DNA of 64,000 nucleotides from Prunus persica (lineage: Eukaryota; Streptophyta; Magnoliopsida; Rosales; Rosaceae), in the NCBI RefSeq assembly GCF_000346465.2, contig NC_034016.1:17678563-17742562 (forward strand). Reading direction: 5' to 3'. Of the stretch, positions 52,774 to 64,000 are shown in pieces; within the stretch, counting starts at the first letter, position 1, and every line of letters begins with the position of its first letter. The notes beneath the pieces were generated by a model. The model searched no databases. It had not been told where the DNA came from and saw only the letters and a list, made by a program, of their open reading frames with translations. The position numbers and the translations under genes are program-made.

Positions 52774-54060
52774 ATGGCTTTGTTTCTTTGCTTCCTCTTC
52801 TTCTTTCTCATCTCCTCTGCCTCTGCTTGTGACCGCTGTAGGCACCAATCCAAGGCAGCCTATTTCTCCACAGCCTCTGCACTTTCATGTAAGATCATCA
52901 GTTTCTTAATCTCCTTACCCTTGATGTAATTTCTCTGTTTGATTAAAACCCAGTTGATGATTTTGTGAATAAATTAGTGGGTTAATTTTGTTTTTTGGAT
53001 TTTATGCAGCTGGGGCTTGTGGGTATGGTTCCTTGGCCTTGGGACTTGGTGGAGGACACCTTGCAGCTGGTGTGCCTTCCCTCTACAAAGATGGAGCTGG
53101 CTGTGGTGCATGCTTCCAGGTACTATATTTTCTTCTTTAATTTGTTGGCTGAAATTTGTATGCCATACATTGTATTGATTTGATTTTGTTTGCAGATAAG
53201 ATGCAAGAACACAACTCTTTGCACAAAACAAGGGACCAGAGTTACTTTGACTGATCTCAATAAAAGTAATCAGACAGATTTTGTTCTCAGCAGCAGAGCT
53301 TTCATGGCCATGGCTCAAAAGGGTTTGGGCCAAGACATTTTGAGACACGGCATTGTCGATGTGGAATATAAGAGGTAAGCATATGCAAAAGTTTTAATTA
53401 GAAACTTCATTATAATAAAAAATTTATCAAAACTCACACGCCAAAATTAGAATTTAAAAGTAAATTAAATTGGTCTTTTTTTTTCTTCCAGAAATTCATA
53501 AAGCTTTTTGTTGCACCGACATTTGTGTTGTGGACCAGCATTTAAATATTAGGTCCTCCAGACAAAAAAAACCCAATCACATTAATGCTAATAACGGTCA
53601 AAAATGTACCCAAAAAGAAAATAAAACTATACTATTTCTGTTCTGATATAATTTTTTTTTTCATTTTGTATGTGACAGGGTACCATGTGAATACAAAAAC
53701 CAAAATCTAGCCTTGCGTGTGGAAGAATCGAGCCAAAAGCCACATTACTTAGCAATCAAAATTCTGTATCAAGGTGGTCAGACAGAAATAGTAGCCATTG
53801 ATGTTGCTCAGGTTGGTTCTTCAAATTGGGGTTTCCTGACTCGAAACAATGGGGCAATCTGGGACACGAGTAGGGTTCCGGCAGGGGGCCTACAGTTCCG
53901 GTTCTTGGTGACGGCCGGGTACGATGGGAAGACGGTTTGGGCACAGAATGTGCTCCCTGCTAACTGGAAACCTGGGATGATATATGACACAAAAGTTCAA
54001 ATAAGTGACATTGCAAAAGAGGGTTGCTCTACTACTTGTGATGATGGGAGCTGGAAATGA
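52774..54060 (+). CDS. expansin-like A protein
   Basis: A secreted cell-wall protein of the expansin superfamily. Exons 52774-52888, 53010-53119, 53196-53374 and 53679-54060 (all GT-AG) give 786 nt, 261 codons plus stop, the normal length for this family. A signal peptide is clear ([18 protein letters not shown], cleavage before Cys19). It is followed by CDRCRH, the N-terminal motif that marks the EXLA branch. The GH45-like domain has [19 protein letters not shown] and [12 protein letters not shown]. The second, CBM63-like domain includes [18 protein letters not shown] and [20 protein letters not shown]. The HFD motif of wall-loosening alpha-expansins is not present, as usual for EXLA; the biochemical role of EXLA proteins is not established. 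The start is fixed by the signal peptide. Confidence 0.93.
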
Positions 54061-54640
54061 GCTTAAAGTTGGATGTTTTGTCCCTGCTTCTCTAAATACA
54101 CATAATATAGTTCAGCTACACTAAAATCAATTCGTTTGTAACATTAGAGTTAGGAGGTTAGGCGTATTTTATGTGTTTAGAGATTTATTTGTCAATTTTT
54201 GTTACTTTTCAACTCTTGTAATGTAATATGTAACATGTAAATTTCGTGTTACTTATATTTGGGCCACTTTAATGCTTAATAACAATGGCATTCTTTAAAG
54301 ATTATTGGGCCTTATGTTCGTTGTCAAACCACACCTCAATTGCTTTGAAGAGTCGTTTTATAGTGAAAGTGCAATATATGGTCATAAATATAGACATTCA
54401 TACTAGTCACATGATTCATCTGATATTTTTCCCTTAGCCTCAAGGTCCATGTATATCTGTTTAGAGTTGATAAATTTCATTCAAATTCATTGATTAGTCT
54501 AATGGCATGTGAATGATTTTGCCACTATAACCCTTGGATCCGTGATAGTAGCATCAAAATACAATGTAAATGATTATAAGAAGTTTTGTCTTCTTTAGCA
54601 TTTTGCAGTAATTTTGATGGAGTTGCAATTGGCATTTCTT
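54061..54640. other. 3' flank of the expansin-like gene
   Basis: AT-rich 3' UTR and intergenic DNA, with TAATGTAATATGTAAC at about 54217 as a possible poly(A) region. No other feature. Confidence 0.4.
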
Positions 54641-54885
54641 CATTTTATTGAAAGGGGTTAAAACTCATTTTGGTCACTATATTTATACCTAAAATCTATT
54701 TTAGTTACTGAGTTTTCAATTTCATTAATTTGTTCACTAAGTTGTTGTTAATAATCCTTTGTGTTAGTTTTATATTTATTCAGTCATTTAAAATTGATAT
54801 GTTAAAATTTAATAATAAAATAAGATAATTTAATAGAAACCCCATGATCGATAACAACCTAGCACGGTAGCACCACACCTCACAT

Positions 54886-56387
54886 TAGGGGTCATCATTA
54901 GGCCTGCAAGCTCATGGGCCGATTGGGGCCGGTCCGGCCCATCGAGAAAAAGTCTGACTCAATCCTATTCATTGTTGAGTGGGCTGGGCTTGGGCTTGGG
55001 TGTCTAAAGTTCGGCCGCCAATAAAAGCCCGACCCACAGGCTCACATACATATAAATATAATCTGAAATATTGATAATATCGACGAACTATTGAAGATAT
55101 TTCGATTTTTTCGAATCACGGATATTTCGGAACATATCCATGTACATATCGTATAAATATCGACAATATCGACGATAATATCGAAAAATATTGATGTCGA
55201 TAATTTCACTCACACTTCAGCAATATTTTGTCAAAATATCTGTGTAATATCGCAAAAATATCAAAAATATCGATGTAATGAGAAAAATAAGGAAAAAAGG
55301 GAGAAAAAAAACACAAAGGATATTTAAACCCCTCCCATTTTACTCCTCCGACACCTTAATCACCATATCACTTATGTTTTTGTGATAATATGCTAAAATA
55401 TTTATATGGGTGGCATGTTAACAATTACATACAAAACTATTTTGGGGATTTATCATTCGATGACTACTATTCACAATACACTTACTCTACACATAGAGAA
55501 GATGAAGATAGTGAAAAATTTGAACCTCATAGGAACTGTATGTGGTACTAAGTCACTCATGTATCTTACCATGCAATGTATGAAGTGTAAAATATTGTAG
55601 TAAATCATTATATATAAATGATTATGGTGTGTTTAATCTTTTTTCATTAATTACTACATATTTTCTACACTCACAATGTTTGCCAACTCGCTTTATAATC
55701 AACTTAAATAAGTTAAATCCATCATGCAATGCATTTCCTTCTAATTTTTTGTGACAAACTAATAGATAATTGACTAAATAAACATTCTCCAAAGTTTCAA
55801 TAAAAATTTCCAAGTTTTTCTTACAATTTCCGTGGGTTTTATTCAATTCTTATCGATATTGATAATATCTCGATATTTACATCGAAATTTTCATGTTTTT
55901 GGACTATGGTCCAAGAGATTTGTGGTCACTCACCGTTGGATGTAAATTCAACAGATCACTCACTCTTACACTCCTTTTAAGAAACTTTTTTGAACCATTG
56001 GATTAATATCCAACGGTGGGTGACCACAATCTCTTGGACTACTGTAGTCCAAGAGATCGGGACTGTGTATAACTATATCTTTATGTTTATGGAAGAAAAA
56101 AAAAAGATATAAACATATAGACAAATGTAAATAGAGAACTATTAAAAATAAAAAAAAGAAAACACATCAAAACATAGAAAAAAAAATAAAGAATTGATTT
56201 AAAAAAATGTAAATAAAAAATAAAGTAGGTCCATTTATGCCCGGCCTGGCTCGATGGGTTTTTTTAAGCCCAATCCATGGGCCAGATTTGGGTTTTGAAT
56301 TTTCTTAAAAACTCTTATCCAATCCGGCCCATCATCTTCTTTCTTCTCTTTAAAGTTCGGCCTGGCCCGGCCCATTAACGAGGCCTA
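54886..56387. mobile_element. hAT-like non-autonomous element, 1502 bp
   Basis: A perfect 8-bp duplication CCTCACAT flanks the block (54878-54885 and 56388-56395), as expected for hAT transposition. The ends are TAGGGGTCATCATTAGGCC on the left and, in reverse, TAGGCCTCGTTAATGGGCC on the right, followed on both sides by GGCC-rich subterminal sequence (GGCCGGTCCGGCCCATC, GGCCTGGCCCGGCCCA). The interior has ATCGATATT-rich sequence at 55070-55260 and 55850-55885, and a small MITE at 55901-56070. No transposase is visible. Confidence 0.75.
55901..56070. mobile_element. small hairpin MITE, copy 1
   Basis: The left arm CCAAGAGATTTGTGGTCACT with CACCGTTGGAT is mirrored by ATCCAACGGTGGGTGACC and ACAATCTCTTGG. 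The right side has a further partial repeat (AGTCCAAGAGATCGGGACTG). A second copy lies at 58700-58860. Confidence 0.7.
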
Positions 56388-57214
56388 CCTCACATCACCT
56401 CAGTTCCACCACAACCCAACCCTTTTCCACCGCCAACTGCCACCCCCAATTTGTGGCCACCATTTCCTCCCCATCTCTCTACTTTGATTTCTCCTCCCCA
56501 TGGTCCAAATCCAAATAAACATTGAAAAAACTCCCAACCCGACCTGCCACCTTCGTTCCCCAGTCACAACCATCCCAATAGACTACCCAGAAACCACAAA
56601 TCCCATACCCAGTCACCACTTGAGATTCACAAGCACCCAAACTAAAATCTCCAACACAAGGAAAATATATATATATATATATAAACAGCAAACACAAAAT
56701 AAAATTATGGGAAGAGGAATAAATGTGGTTTTGGAGCAGTGGTGGCCGACCTATATTCTCCGATGCCAAACTCTCACCTTAGTTTTTCATTTTTGTATTT
56801 TAAAATATTATTCTTTAATATATTATATATCTATATCTATATATAGAGTACCGTTCTCTTAATCATTAGGGATTTCAAGAATTTGTGATCATTCATCCTT
56901 GATCTAATCTTGAGATGTAGAAAAAAATAATTTAAAAATCCATATAAGATTAGTTTGAATTATTTTCACTTAAACCAAATCAGTTTTGTGGGAAAAATAA
57001 AAAACAAACAAACAAAACAGGTTCTATCTTTTTATGTTGTCGACTTCACAAAACATCATTGACTTCTTAACTACATATCAAAATAGCCTTAAAATACCCT
57101 TGCTTAACAAAAATATCAAAATAGCTGAATTTAATATAATAAAGGTGAAATAGTAAAAGTCAAATATGCTTAATTATAAATTAAAAATCTCATATTTTTA
57201 TATATCTTTAAATT

Positions 57215-58029
57215 CGGACCATGAGCCTCTGTATTTAACTCTTTGCATTTTCCCCCATTTTTAAACATCTCAACCATTCAATTAATCAACAGCTTAAGGT
57301 AGGCCACATCAGCAGAGCGTTTATTTTAACTTTTGGGTCAAAACTAACGCAGTTACTTCTCCATCCTATTCCCTTGTCCAAACTGAAGAATCAGAACTTC
57401 ACCCCACGGCGGCCATGTTAAAGCTCATACCTCAAAGAAGCTCTTTTCTCTCACACTCTTACAGGTTCGAAAATATTAGGATTGAAGTCTGGGTTTTAAT
57501 GACTGCTTGTGATTTTTTCCCAAATTTAATAGAGGTTCCATAGAATAGGTGTTGATTTTTGGATAAAGATACTTGGTTTTGCAGGAAGAAATGAATGCAG
57601 CAACCAAGGCTATATCCCTTTGCATAGATTTCGATATGAAATTGGATTGTAAAATCCGTAACTTTTGAAGCAAATTATTTCAAAACGAGAAATCTGTAAT
57701 AATATAGATCTTGAACAAAGGTGATCAATGGGGAAATGGTTTTTGGCAAAGGTTATAGGTTTTAATTGGCGAACATGGTGGAGGTTTTCGGTTGTAAAAA
57801 TTGATTTATGGTGGTAGCAACTGATACGAGTGGAGAAGTCAGGACAAACCTGCTAAGGTGATGGGATGTGAAAGGGTAGGGAACTGGGGATCGGGAGACT
57901 TCTGGAGTGTAACGTTTGTTTAATTTACAAACTGACGTGGTGCAGTAAGAGCCCTTGAATTAATTGGATAGTCCAGATGTTTTAAAATGCAGAAAAATGT
58001 AGAGAGTTAATTGCAGAGGCTCACGGTCG
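57215..58029. mobile_element. Mutator-like element with exon-like insert (possible Pack-MULE), 815 bp
   Basis: A perfect 9-bp duplication CTTTAAATT lies at 57206-57214 and 58030-58038. Inverted ends of about 100 bp start CGGACCATGAGCCTCTG on the left and, in reverse, CGACCGTGAGCCTCTG on the right. Both continue through TTAACTCT, ACATCT and CAATTAAT. The interior contains ATG 57415 followed by a 50-bp exon-like segment MLKLIPQRSSFLSHSY ending at a GT donor (57465), resembling the first exon of an organelle-targeted protein. Capture from a host gene is inferred; the donor gene is not identified. Confidence 0.8.
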
Positions 58030-58699
58030 CTTTAAATTTGCCTAACGAAAAGAAATTACATATGAAAAAATTGACAAAAGTTGCTTCTGCGACAAATTCG
58101 GTGAAATTGAAAATTCAAGGACCAAAATAGATTTTAGGTACGAACACAGTGACCAAAAATCTATTTAACCCTTACTAAAATAATCGAATTTAGTTTACAC
58201 CAATATCCCAAATCAAAGTAGAAGAAAACCATAAGCAAGATACAAAATGTTAACATATATCAGACTTTCGATTATATAGTCACAATTCATACATTTTCTT
58301 GCTGCGTAGATCGAATGGCTCTTTCCTCATGTCGTTCACATGAGAACTAGAGGGGGAATTAGACAACTTCATCATGTCGTACTTAGAGTTGGGCCTCCTT
58401 ATGGGCAATGCTTTCACAGTTGAGCGCAAATTTCATAAGCTTGCCAAGTGGCATATTATATTATTATTATTATTATTATACGAGGAACAAAACATAAAGA
58501 ATATACTTTTATATTATATATATGTAGCACTCATACACATGCCTACGAAAGTCAGAGGCGAAATTGAAAGAGACCTGAAATTGAAAACTGTGTGTAATGA
58601 GACAGTTCTAAATCGATGGATAGGCTTGAAGTTAAAGTTAGGTAAGGAAGGTCAATTGATTGGTATTAATATTATTCAGTCCTGATTTCTTGTATTACA

Positions 58700-58860
58700 G
58701 GGATTCAAGAGATTTGTGGTCACTCACTGTTGGATGTAAATTCAACGGTTCACTCACTCTTGCACTCCTTTTAAAAAACTTTTTTGAACCATTGAATTAA
58801 AATCCAACGATAGATGACCACAATCTCTTGAACTCCTGTGATCCAAAAGATCGAGACTGT
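58700..58860. mobile_element. small hairpin MITE, copy 2
   Basis: Close relative of 55901-56070: CAAGAGATTTGTGGTCACTC at the left, GATGACCACAATCTCTTGAA near the right, ending AAAAGATCGAGACTGT. It lies just outside the outer transposon. Confidence 0.7.
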
Positions 58861-60500
58861 AATATTATTAATTTATCTTCTGTTTAAGCAGATGTAGGTA
58901 GCCAAATTAAACAATATTTATATGGGCATCTTTGAACCAGATAGGGATTGACCCTAGTCAACATGCTAATTCCTCCAAATTCTACATGTCATTTTCTGCT
59001 TTATCAACTTTCATAAACTAGTACTATATTGATCTTAATAGTCAAATCAAAGTCTTAAACGTCTCTCATATGTTGGATTCTCGTAACAATTAACGTAAAA
59101 ATCATTATTTTTCATGCGAGAATCCTTGCTTTGAGTTTTTTTATGTGTTAACTGAATCATTTGAGCATATTAGCATATATATTATGTCCAAATGGCTCCA
59201 TTTGTAGATTACAAATTTGTAATGTTCATGGCAATAAAAGGGTTGGTTTGGGATGTATACTTTGGTGCAAAAGCTAGCTATCTTTTCAAGTTGATGTTCC
59301 TAGTTTGAAAAGTTGGGTACGTAAACTGTAAAGACCACTCCACACACCATCATTCAAACCCATCCCTCTGTCTCATTCACTAAAGCGCCCATCTTCTAGG
59401 AACATCGTAAACATACAGAGAATAGTTGGCTCATGTCCGAAAAAGAGAGGGAATTTGACTGGAGCAAACAGCAACTTGTTGAAATTGAATGTTAACTTCA
59501 ACTGTTTCATGGGACCAAACTCCATGAATAAGACTCCAACCAACCATAGAACATTGGAAGGCCCTACTCACTTTGAATATAGAACTCAGTTTTGAACTTT
59601 GAATATTGGTGCATGTAGCATTTCTAGTTTGATGATGCAGTTTCTCGTTTTTGTCACTTTTAGCTTTGTGGGTATATAGTGCAAACAGTTTCAAAAATTG
59701 CCCACCCATGTGAGACCAACTGTAAAATTAGATAATTTTGAATCAACAGTATGCATTAAACGGCTATGAAATCCTACTGTTTTACATCAATAGTACTGTT
59801 TTACATCAATGAATGAAACTTATTCAATATGCATTAAATGATTGTAAGATAAAAATCGTCTTGCATCAATAGATGAAACTTGCTCACAATGCATCAAACG
59901 ATTGAAAATCACTTATTTGTGTATAAAAAACTATATTTATATTTTTGATAAACAACTTATTTTTATCTAACGTGTGCAAAATGAGAAGGAGTTGGAATGA
60001 AGTTACCCATATGGATTTAGATTATCAGACATTCCTTGACAGGCAGTGATTTGATGGATTTGAATAGGGCGCCGCACATTGCACAATAACCTGCGCTAGA
60101 ATGAAATAGGCATGTTTAGGCAATAGCTGCCTGCCTGCAAGTTAATCACACACAGTACGTCAACTAGGCAGATAGAAAATGGTTTGGCGGTAATTAGGGT
60201 TGATTGTATGGACAACTTTTGAAGAGCTCACTTCCCAGGGTTGATAAAGTGCTTCTTGAAAAGCACACTCATTATGGACGATTTAACGGCTGAAAGAAGT
60301 TTGCTGATTTTGCTCTCCAATCTAATCCCACAACCACAACCCACGCAGCCTATGTTTTGCCTACGCCTCTTCTACAACTCTAGCTACTCAGATGGAATTA
60401 ATCTCCACTTTCTTTGTCTTCTTTAAAAAGAAAAAAGAATGGTAAGTAGTTCTTAAATGAAATGTAAATAACAAAACCTACCTTGTAACCTTCAATTTTG
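58861..60500. other. gene-free stretch with a degenerate short tandem repeat
   Basis: AT-rich intergenic DNA. At 59748-59915 three diverged units repeat the phrases ATGCATTAAACG...ATTG and TGCATCAATAGATGAAACTT. No gene supported. Confidence 0.45.
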
Positions 60501-60518
60501 TAATCATGGGGCATAAAT

Positions 60519-60900
60519 GAGCTCAACTACCTTAGTATATGATATGGAGTGCATTGGTTTTATTATAAAGGAAGTTCGAGTAAGTGGTTTATTCTTATTA
60601 GAAAGTTTGACATGTTATTTATATGTTACGAGACTGAATTTAAATTACTAAACATATAAATTATGTCTAAATGTGCAATTTTGATTAACTAACAAATGCT
60701 AAGCTGAGCTCAACTACCTTAGTATTTGCTCTGCAGTGCATTGGTTTTATGATAAAGAATGTTTTGCTTATAATTTGCTCATAGAAGAAATGTAATTAAC
60801 TTGTCTACTTTTTTTTTTATCCGAAAGTTTGACATGTTATATATGTTACGAGACTGAATTAGAATCACTAACAAGATAAATTATGTTTATATGTGTAGTT
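60519..60900. repeat. tandem duplication, about 187-bp unit
   Basis: GAGCTCAACTACCTTAGTAT begins at 60519 and again at 60706. The following phrases (GTGCATTGGTTTTAT, AAAGTTTGACATGTTAT, TTACGAGACTGAATT, AAATTATGT) recur in the same order, with moderate divergence. Confidence 0.75.
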
Positions 60901-62030
60901 CTGAATGATTCATCAAGAACTTAAATCTCTTACTCTATTTTTATAGTAGTGATTATTTCTAATTTACTTCTTTTAGGAGCATTTATCCCAATTCAAATTC
61001 ACTTGACTAACAAACACCAAAATGCTTGTAAATCAAGGGAGAGCAACACCAACAACTCTCACAACTCAGCTACCCCAAAAGATTACACAACGCCAAGAGG
61101 AAGAACAAGTTCCAAGCTCCATAGGTAGCAACTAAAAACTGAAAGGAGAATAAAGGAAGGCATTAAATTCAACCGAGCTATAGCTAAAGAGAAGGCTACA
61201 CACATTTGATTGATAGACATAGGAGAGGAGTGGGCGATGCTGCAGAAATAAAATTATTGCGCCGCACTGCTTTGGCAAATGCCACCATGCCCTTGGCCTA
61301 TCTCTTTTCACACTGCAAACCATAAATAAAACGCCATCTCTCGACATTATTATAGCCTTCACTGTGGTCTCGTCATTTGATTGTATATGGTGTAATGAGA
61401 AAAGGTTGCAACGGGGATCTTATTGTTTTGATTTCCTGACTAATAATGTTATGACACGTAAAAAAGTAATCACGTGTGTTATTGGTCAAAAATATCAGAA
61501 TGAGTGCCATCCATTTTGTGGAAGTGTTTCTCGAGCAGTAATTCATGCTACCGCCCATGGCAATTGCTATCAGATATATATTGGCACATTGATGTTTTCT
61601 TGGGTGCATGCCCTGTAAATGCGCCGTGGCACATGTTATTGAAACGTGAATGATATTTCATCCTCTATTATAGTACTACAGCCGACCCAGTAACCAGCAT
61701 TATTGTCCAGTGAAACCAACATGACCCTGCAAAAGGACCGCCCAATTTACAAACCTCAAAAATAATCATATGAGTCATACACCATACATCGTTTTTGAGA
61801 AATTTTTGTATTATACTGTAAAATGACAACGACGTATACTTAAGATTTCCCATTTTTAGAATATAATATCAATAAATATACATTATTGCACTATAATTAC
61901 TCCCCAATACACTACTACACATTCCTTTTTTTCCTCCCCACTCTAGCCAGAAAATCCAGGCTAGAGCACGGGCTCGTTTTGCCTTTGAGCTGGCTTGGTT
62001 TCATGGGACCCAGCAGCTGCCTGGCAGCTT
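60901..62030. other. gene-free stretch
   Basis: Short open frames only, with no splice-linked coding blocks or family motifs. No repeat structure that I can support. Confidence 0.4.
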
Positions 62031-62032
62031 CA

Positions 62033-62473
62033 GCTCGCTAGAAGATGAATTTGGGGCTTGGACCCCCTCCTGTCCTGACACAGGCTCAACGCTGGAAGTG
62101 CCCTTATTACAAAGAGAGTGTAATACATATTCATAGTTGCATAAGTTAGTGAGTTTAGGGTTCTAAACTATTGATCCCTTATGATGATTATCATTAGAAA
62201 GTTACCTCATAATCACAAAAAGGATCTCTAGGTTTAATATGGGAAATGGAATCGCTCGCTAGAAGACGAATTTGGGGCTTGGACCCCCTCCTGCCCTGGC
62301 ACGGACTCAACGCTGGAAGTGCTCTTATTACAAAGAGAGTGTAATACATATGCATAGTTACATAAGTTAGTGAGTTTAGGGTTCTAAACCATTGATCCCT
62401 TATGATGATTATCATCAGAAAGTTACCTCATAATCATAAAAAGGATCTCTAGGTTTAATATGGGAAGTGGAAT
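62033..62473. repeat. direct tandem duplication, 221-bp unit
   Basis: Two copies starting GCTCGCTAGAAGA (62033 and 62254) match along their full length with few single-base differences (for example GATGAATTTGG versus GACGAATTTGG). It is a recent local duplication of non-coding DNA. Confidence 0.9.
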
Positions 62474-63759
62474 ATACGATGTAACAAAATGTGAAGCATG
62501 TATGCTATTTCCTAGTAACCAACCATTATCTTATGCATAATGCATGCAATAATGATGTTAATGCAGTCATTAAGTCTTAATTTATTGCGTGGCAGTAACT
62601 ATTTGTTTCATGCAAGAAAGGTGGTTGCGTAGAGCAGTTGAACTTTATAACCATGTAAGTACTTTTTTGAGTTACCTCATATGGAATTGGAGCTTTCCTC
62701 CCTTCAAGCAAAGCTGGTTGGTAAAAATGGATTTTTTAGAGCACGATTCTAAAACCATGTTTAAATCGTTGATCGACAATGCCACATTAATTGAATGTTG
62801 CTGTTATCTAGAATTTTCTAAGTACTTTGATCAAAATTTAAAAAGTTACAGAAAGGATTAAAAAGATGCAATGAATGGTTGATGAAGAGAATAACTCTAC
62901 ATTTTCTTTACAGTTAAGGTTGGAGCCCACACATGTAACCCTATTCATTCATTCTTTTGTTTGTTTATAGAGGAAAGAAAGGTAGAATTAAGATAAAGAA
63001 GACGAATTGGGAAAAAAAGAGAACTACAATATAAATTGCAAGATGTTGATATTTGATATCAATGAAATGTGCACCCAACCTAAATCTCAATCCAAATAAA
63101 TTGGATTGTAAATTTCTCCTCCCATCGTATATAATTTGTAGATGATGCAAATCATAAAGAATGAGTTAATATCATCTAAGAACGCATTCTCATGGTTGAT
63201 AAGTACAAATGTAATATAAGTTGGTATTCTCATTGTTAGTTTAACCAAAAAAACCCATAAAATGAAGATTTGCAAACCCAAAAAAAAAAAAGTTAATAAC
63301 TTAAATCCAATATTTGGTTTTGATCTTGATAAATCATAACTAAATTTCCTTTTTTTTAATACAAAAAATATTATACTTTAATATAATCTAAATTACAAAA
63401 AAAAATTCGAACTCGGTACGTCCTCGTCTGTTTAAAACTACTTGTAAAAATGAATAATATATTCGTAACAATATTTTCATTCCCCGTGTTTCCCACTTAT
63501 GCTTAAAAAGTTAGGTTAGTAAAACCAAGCTCCTTCACTAAATACATCCTAAATTTGTTAATTAGCTATGATTTTTTCACTTCACTGGCCTAACTCCTCC
63601 TCCACTAAATAAACCTCAAGTTGAGCCATGCCAAGAAGCCAAAAAGCGAAGAAACCAAAAAACCAATATTTTAGTGTTGTTGATCTTTGATTTGATGCAG
63701 AAGGGCTCTGCACGTGTAAATACGCACCAAGTTATGATTGCGTGCATTAAAAACGACAC

Positions 63760-63765
<6 letters not shown>
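62474..63765. other. gene-free stretch
   Basis: AT-rich DNA with A and T runs and no supported gene or mobile element. Confidence 0.4.

Positions 63766-63767
<2 letters not shown>

Positions 63768-63806
<39 letters not shown>
63768..63806. repeat. (GA)n microsatellite
   Basis: About 19 GA units, followed by an AGAAAG-rich tail. Likely polymorphic in length. Confidence 0.95.
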
Positions 63807-63809
<3 letters not shown>

Positions 63810-64000
63810 AAGAAAGAGAGAGGCGCTACGCCACCACACAAGGTAGTGTGCAAAAATGAAACTTTTCTTCTTTTTTCTTTGTAAATGGGTGCTTAAGTTA
63901 CCAGCTAAGGCACGAAACCAGCAAGCCTCCTCCATGAATGTAAGACACGCGTCAACATCGGTGAGGAACGGTCTCTGAATGGCGCACAGACTTCTCACTG

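Larger units (their letters stand above)
54655..58171. mobile_element. outer DNA transposon with about 85-bp inverted ends, containing nested insertions
   Basis: The left end reads GGGTTAAAACTCATTTTGG then TCACTATATTTATACC. The right end, read in reverse, is GGGTTAAATAGATTTTTGG then TCACTGTGTTCGTACC. Both continue with TAAAATCTATTTT, and the similarity runs to TTTTCAATTTCA and somewhat beyond. Inside lie two clean later insertions (54886-56387 and 57215-58029). Removing them leaves about 1.2 kb, the size of a non-autonomous element. No convincing target duplication is seen (the flanks are only partly alike). The family is unassigned; the ends look MULE-like. Confidence 0.6.

Noticed and set aside
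63660..63810. Possible microRNA precursor near the GA repeat
   Set aside because: CAGAAAGAGAGAGA resembles a fragment of known plant microRNA sequence only through simple GA repetition. No matching star arm or hairpin.

Overview
This is a plant nuclear window, AT-rich and repeat-dense. GT-AG introns, plant-only gene families (expansin-like A, TOPLESS-type WD40, PB1/RAF-like kinase, LRR receptor kinase) and Ty1/copia elements of a woody eudicot type are all present. Protein resemblance suggests Rosaceae, but that is an impression and was not tested.

Only two genes look intact. One is an organellar alanyl-tRNA synthetase (44130-50289 +, 13 exons, 1001 codons in frame). The other is an expansin-like A (52774-54060 +, 4 exons, 261 codons). 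Everything from 1 to about 43.3 kb is accessory DNA made of broken gene pieces, transposons and a large satellite. The pieces include TOPLESS-related WD40 exons at 62-426 and 39632-40190, LRR-kinase pieces at about 1572 and 41033, and a RAF-like kinase 5' end at 10421-12060. A plastid-type repeat protein fragment lies at 13227-14190, and two PP2C fragments lie at 42130-43224.

The dominant feature is a 19.2 kb tandem satellite (about 14790-33988) of 23 monomers, each about 833 bp, with two 100-N assembly gaps. Each monomer carries a hairpin with perfect 27-base arms in most copies, four copies of a GTATAGCCG/CGGCTATAC palindrome, and two CACGTGGCGCC (G-box-like) sites. The same palindrome/G-box module also occurs outside the array as a roughly 115-bp repeat (3.4-4.9 kb, 34.0-34.7 kb) and at 12.8-13.0 kb and 40.5-40.7 kb.

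The satellite lies between two direct copies of a duplicated segment, A (about 4.5-10.4 kb) and B (about 34.35-38.5 kb), which share the same copia insertion site. B has the full copia element (two 200-bp LTRs, TSD GTTAG), but it lacks a gag capsid region. A carries later events that B does not show: a 1968-bp solo LTR, a 401-bp MULE-type MITE, an internal copia deletion, and a join of the copia body to the first coding exon of a RAF-like kinase.

The right end (54-64 kb) has no convincing gene. It holds a nest of DNA transposons: an outer element with about 85-bp inverted ends, a 1502-bp hAT-like element with 8-bp TSDs, and an 815-bp Mutator-like element with 9-bp TSDs and an exon-like insert. 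Small tandem duplications and simple repeats fill the rest.
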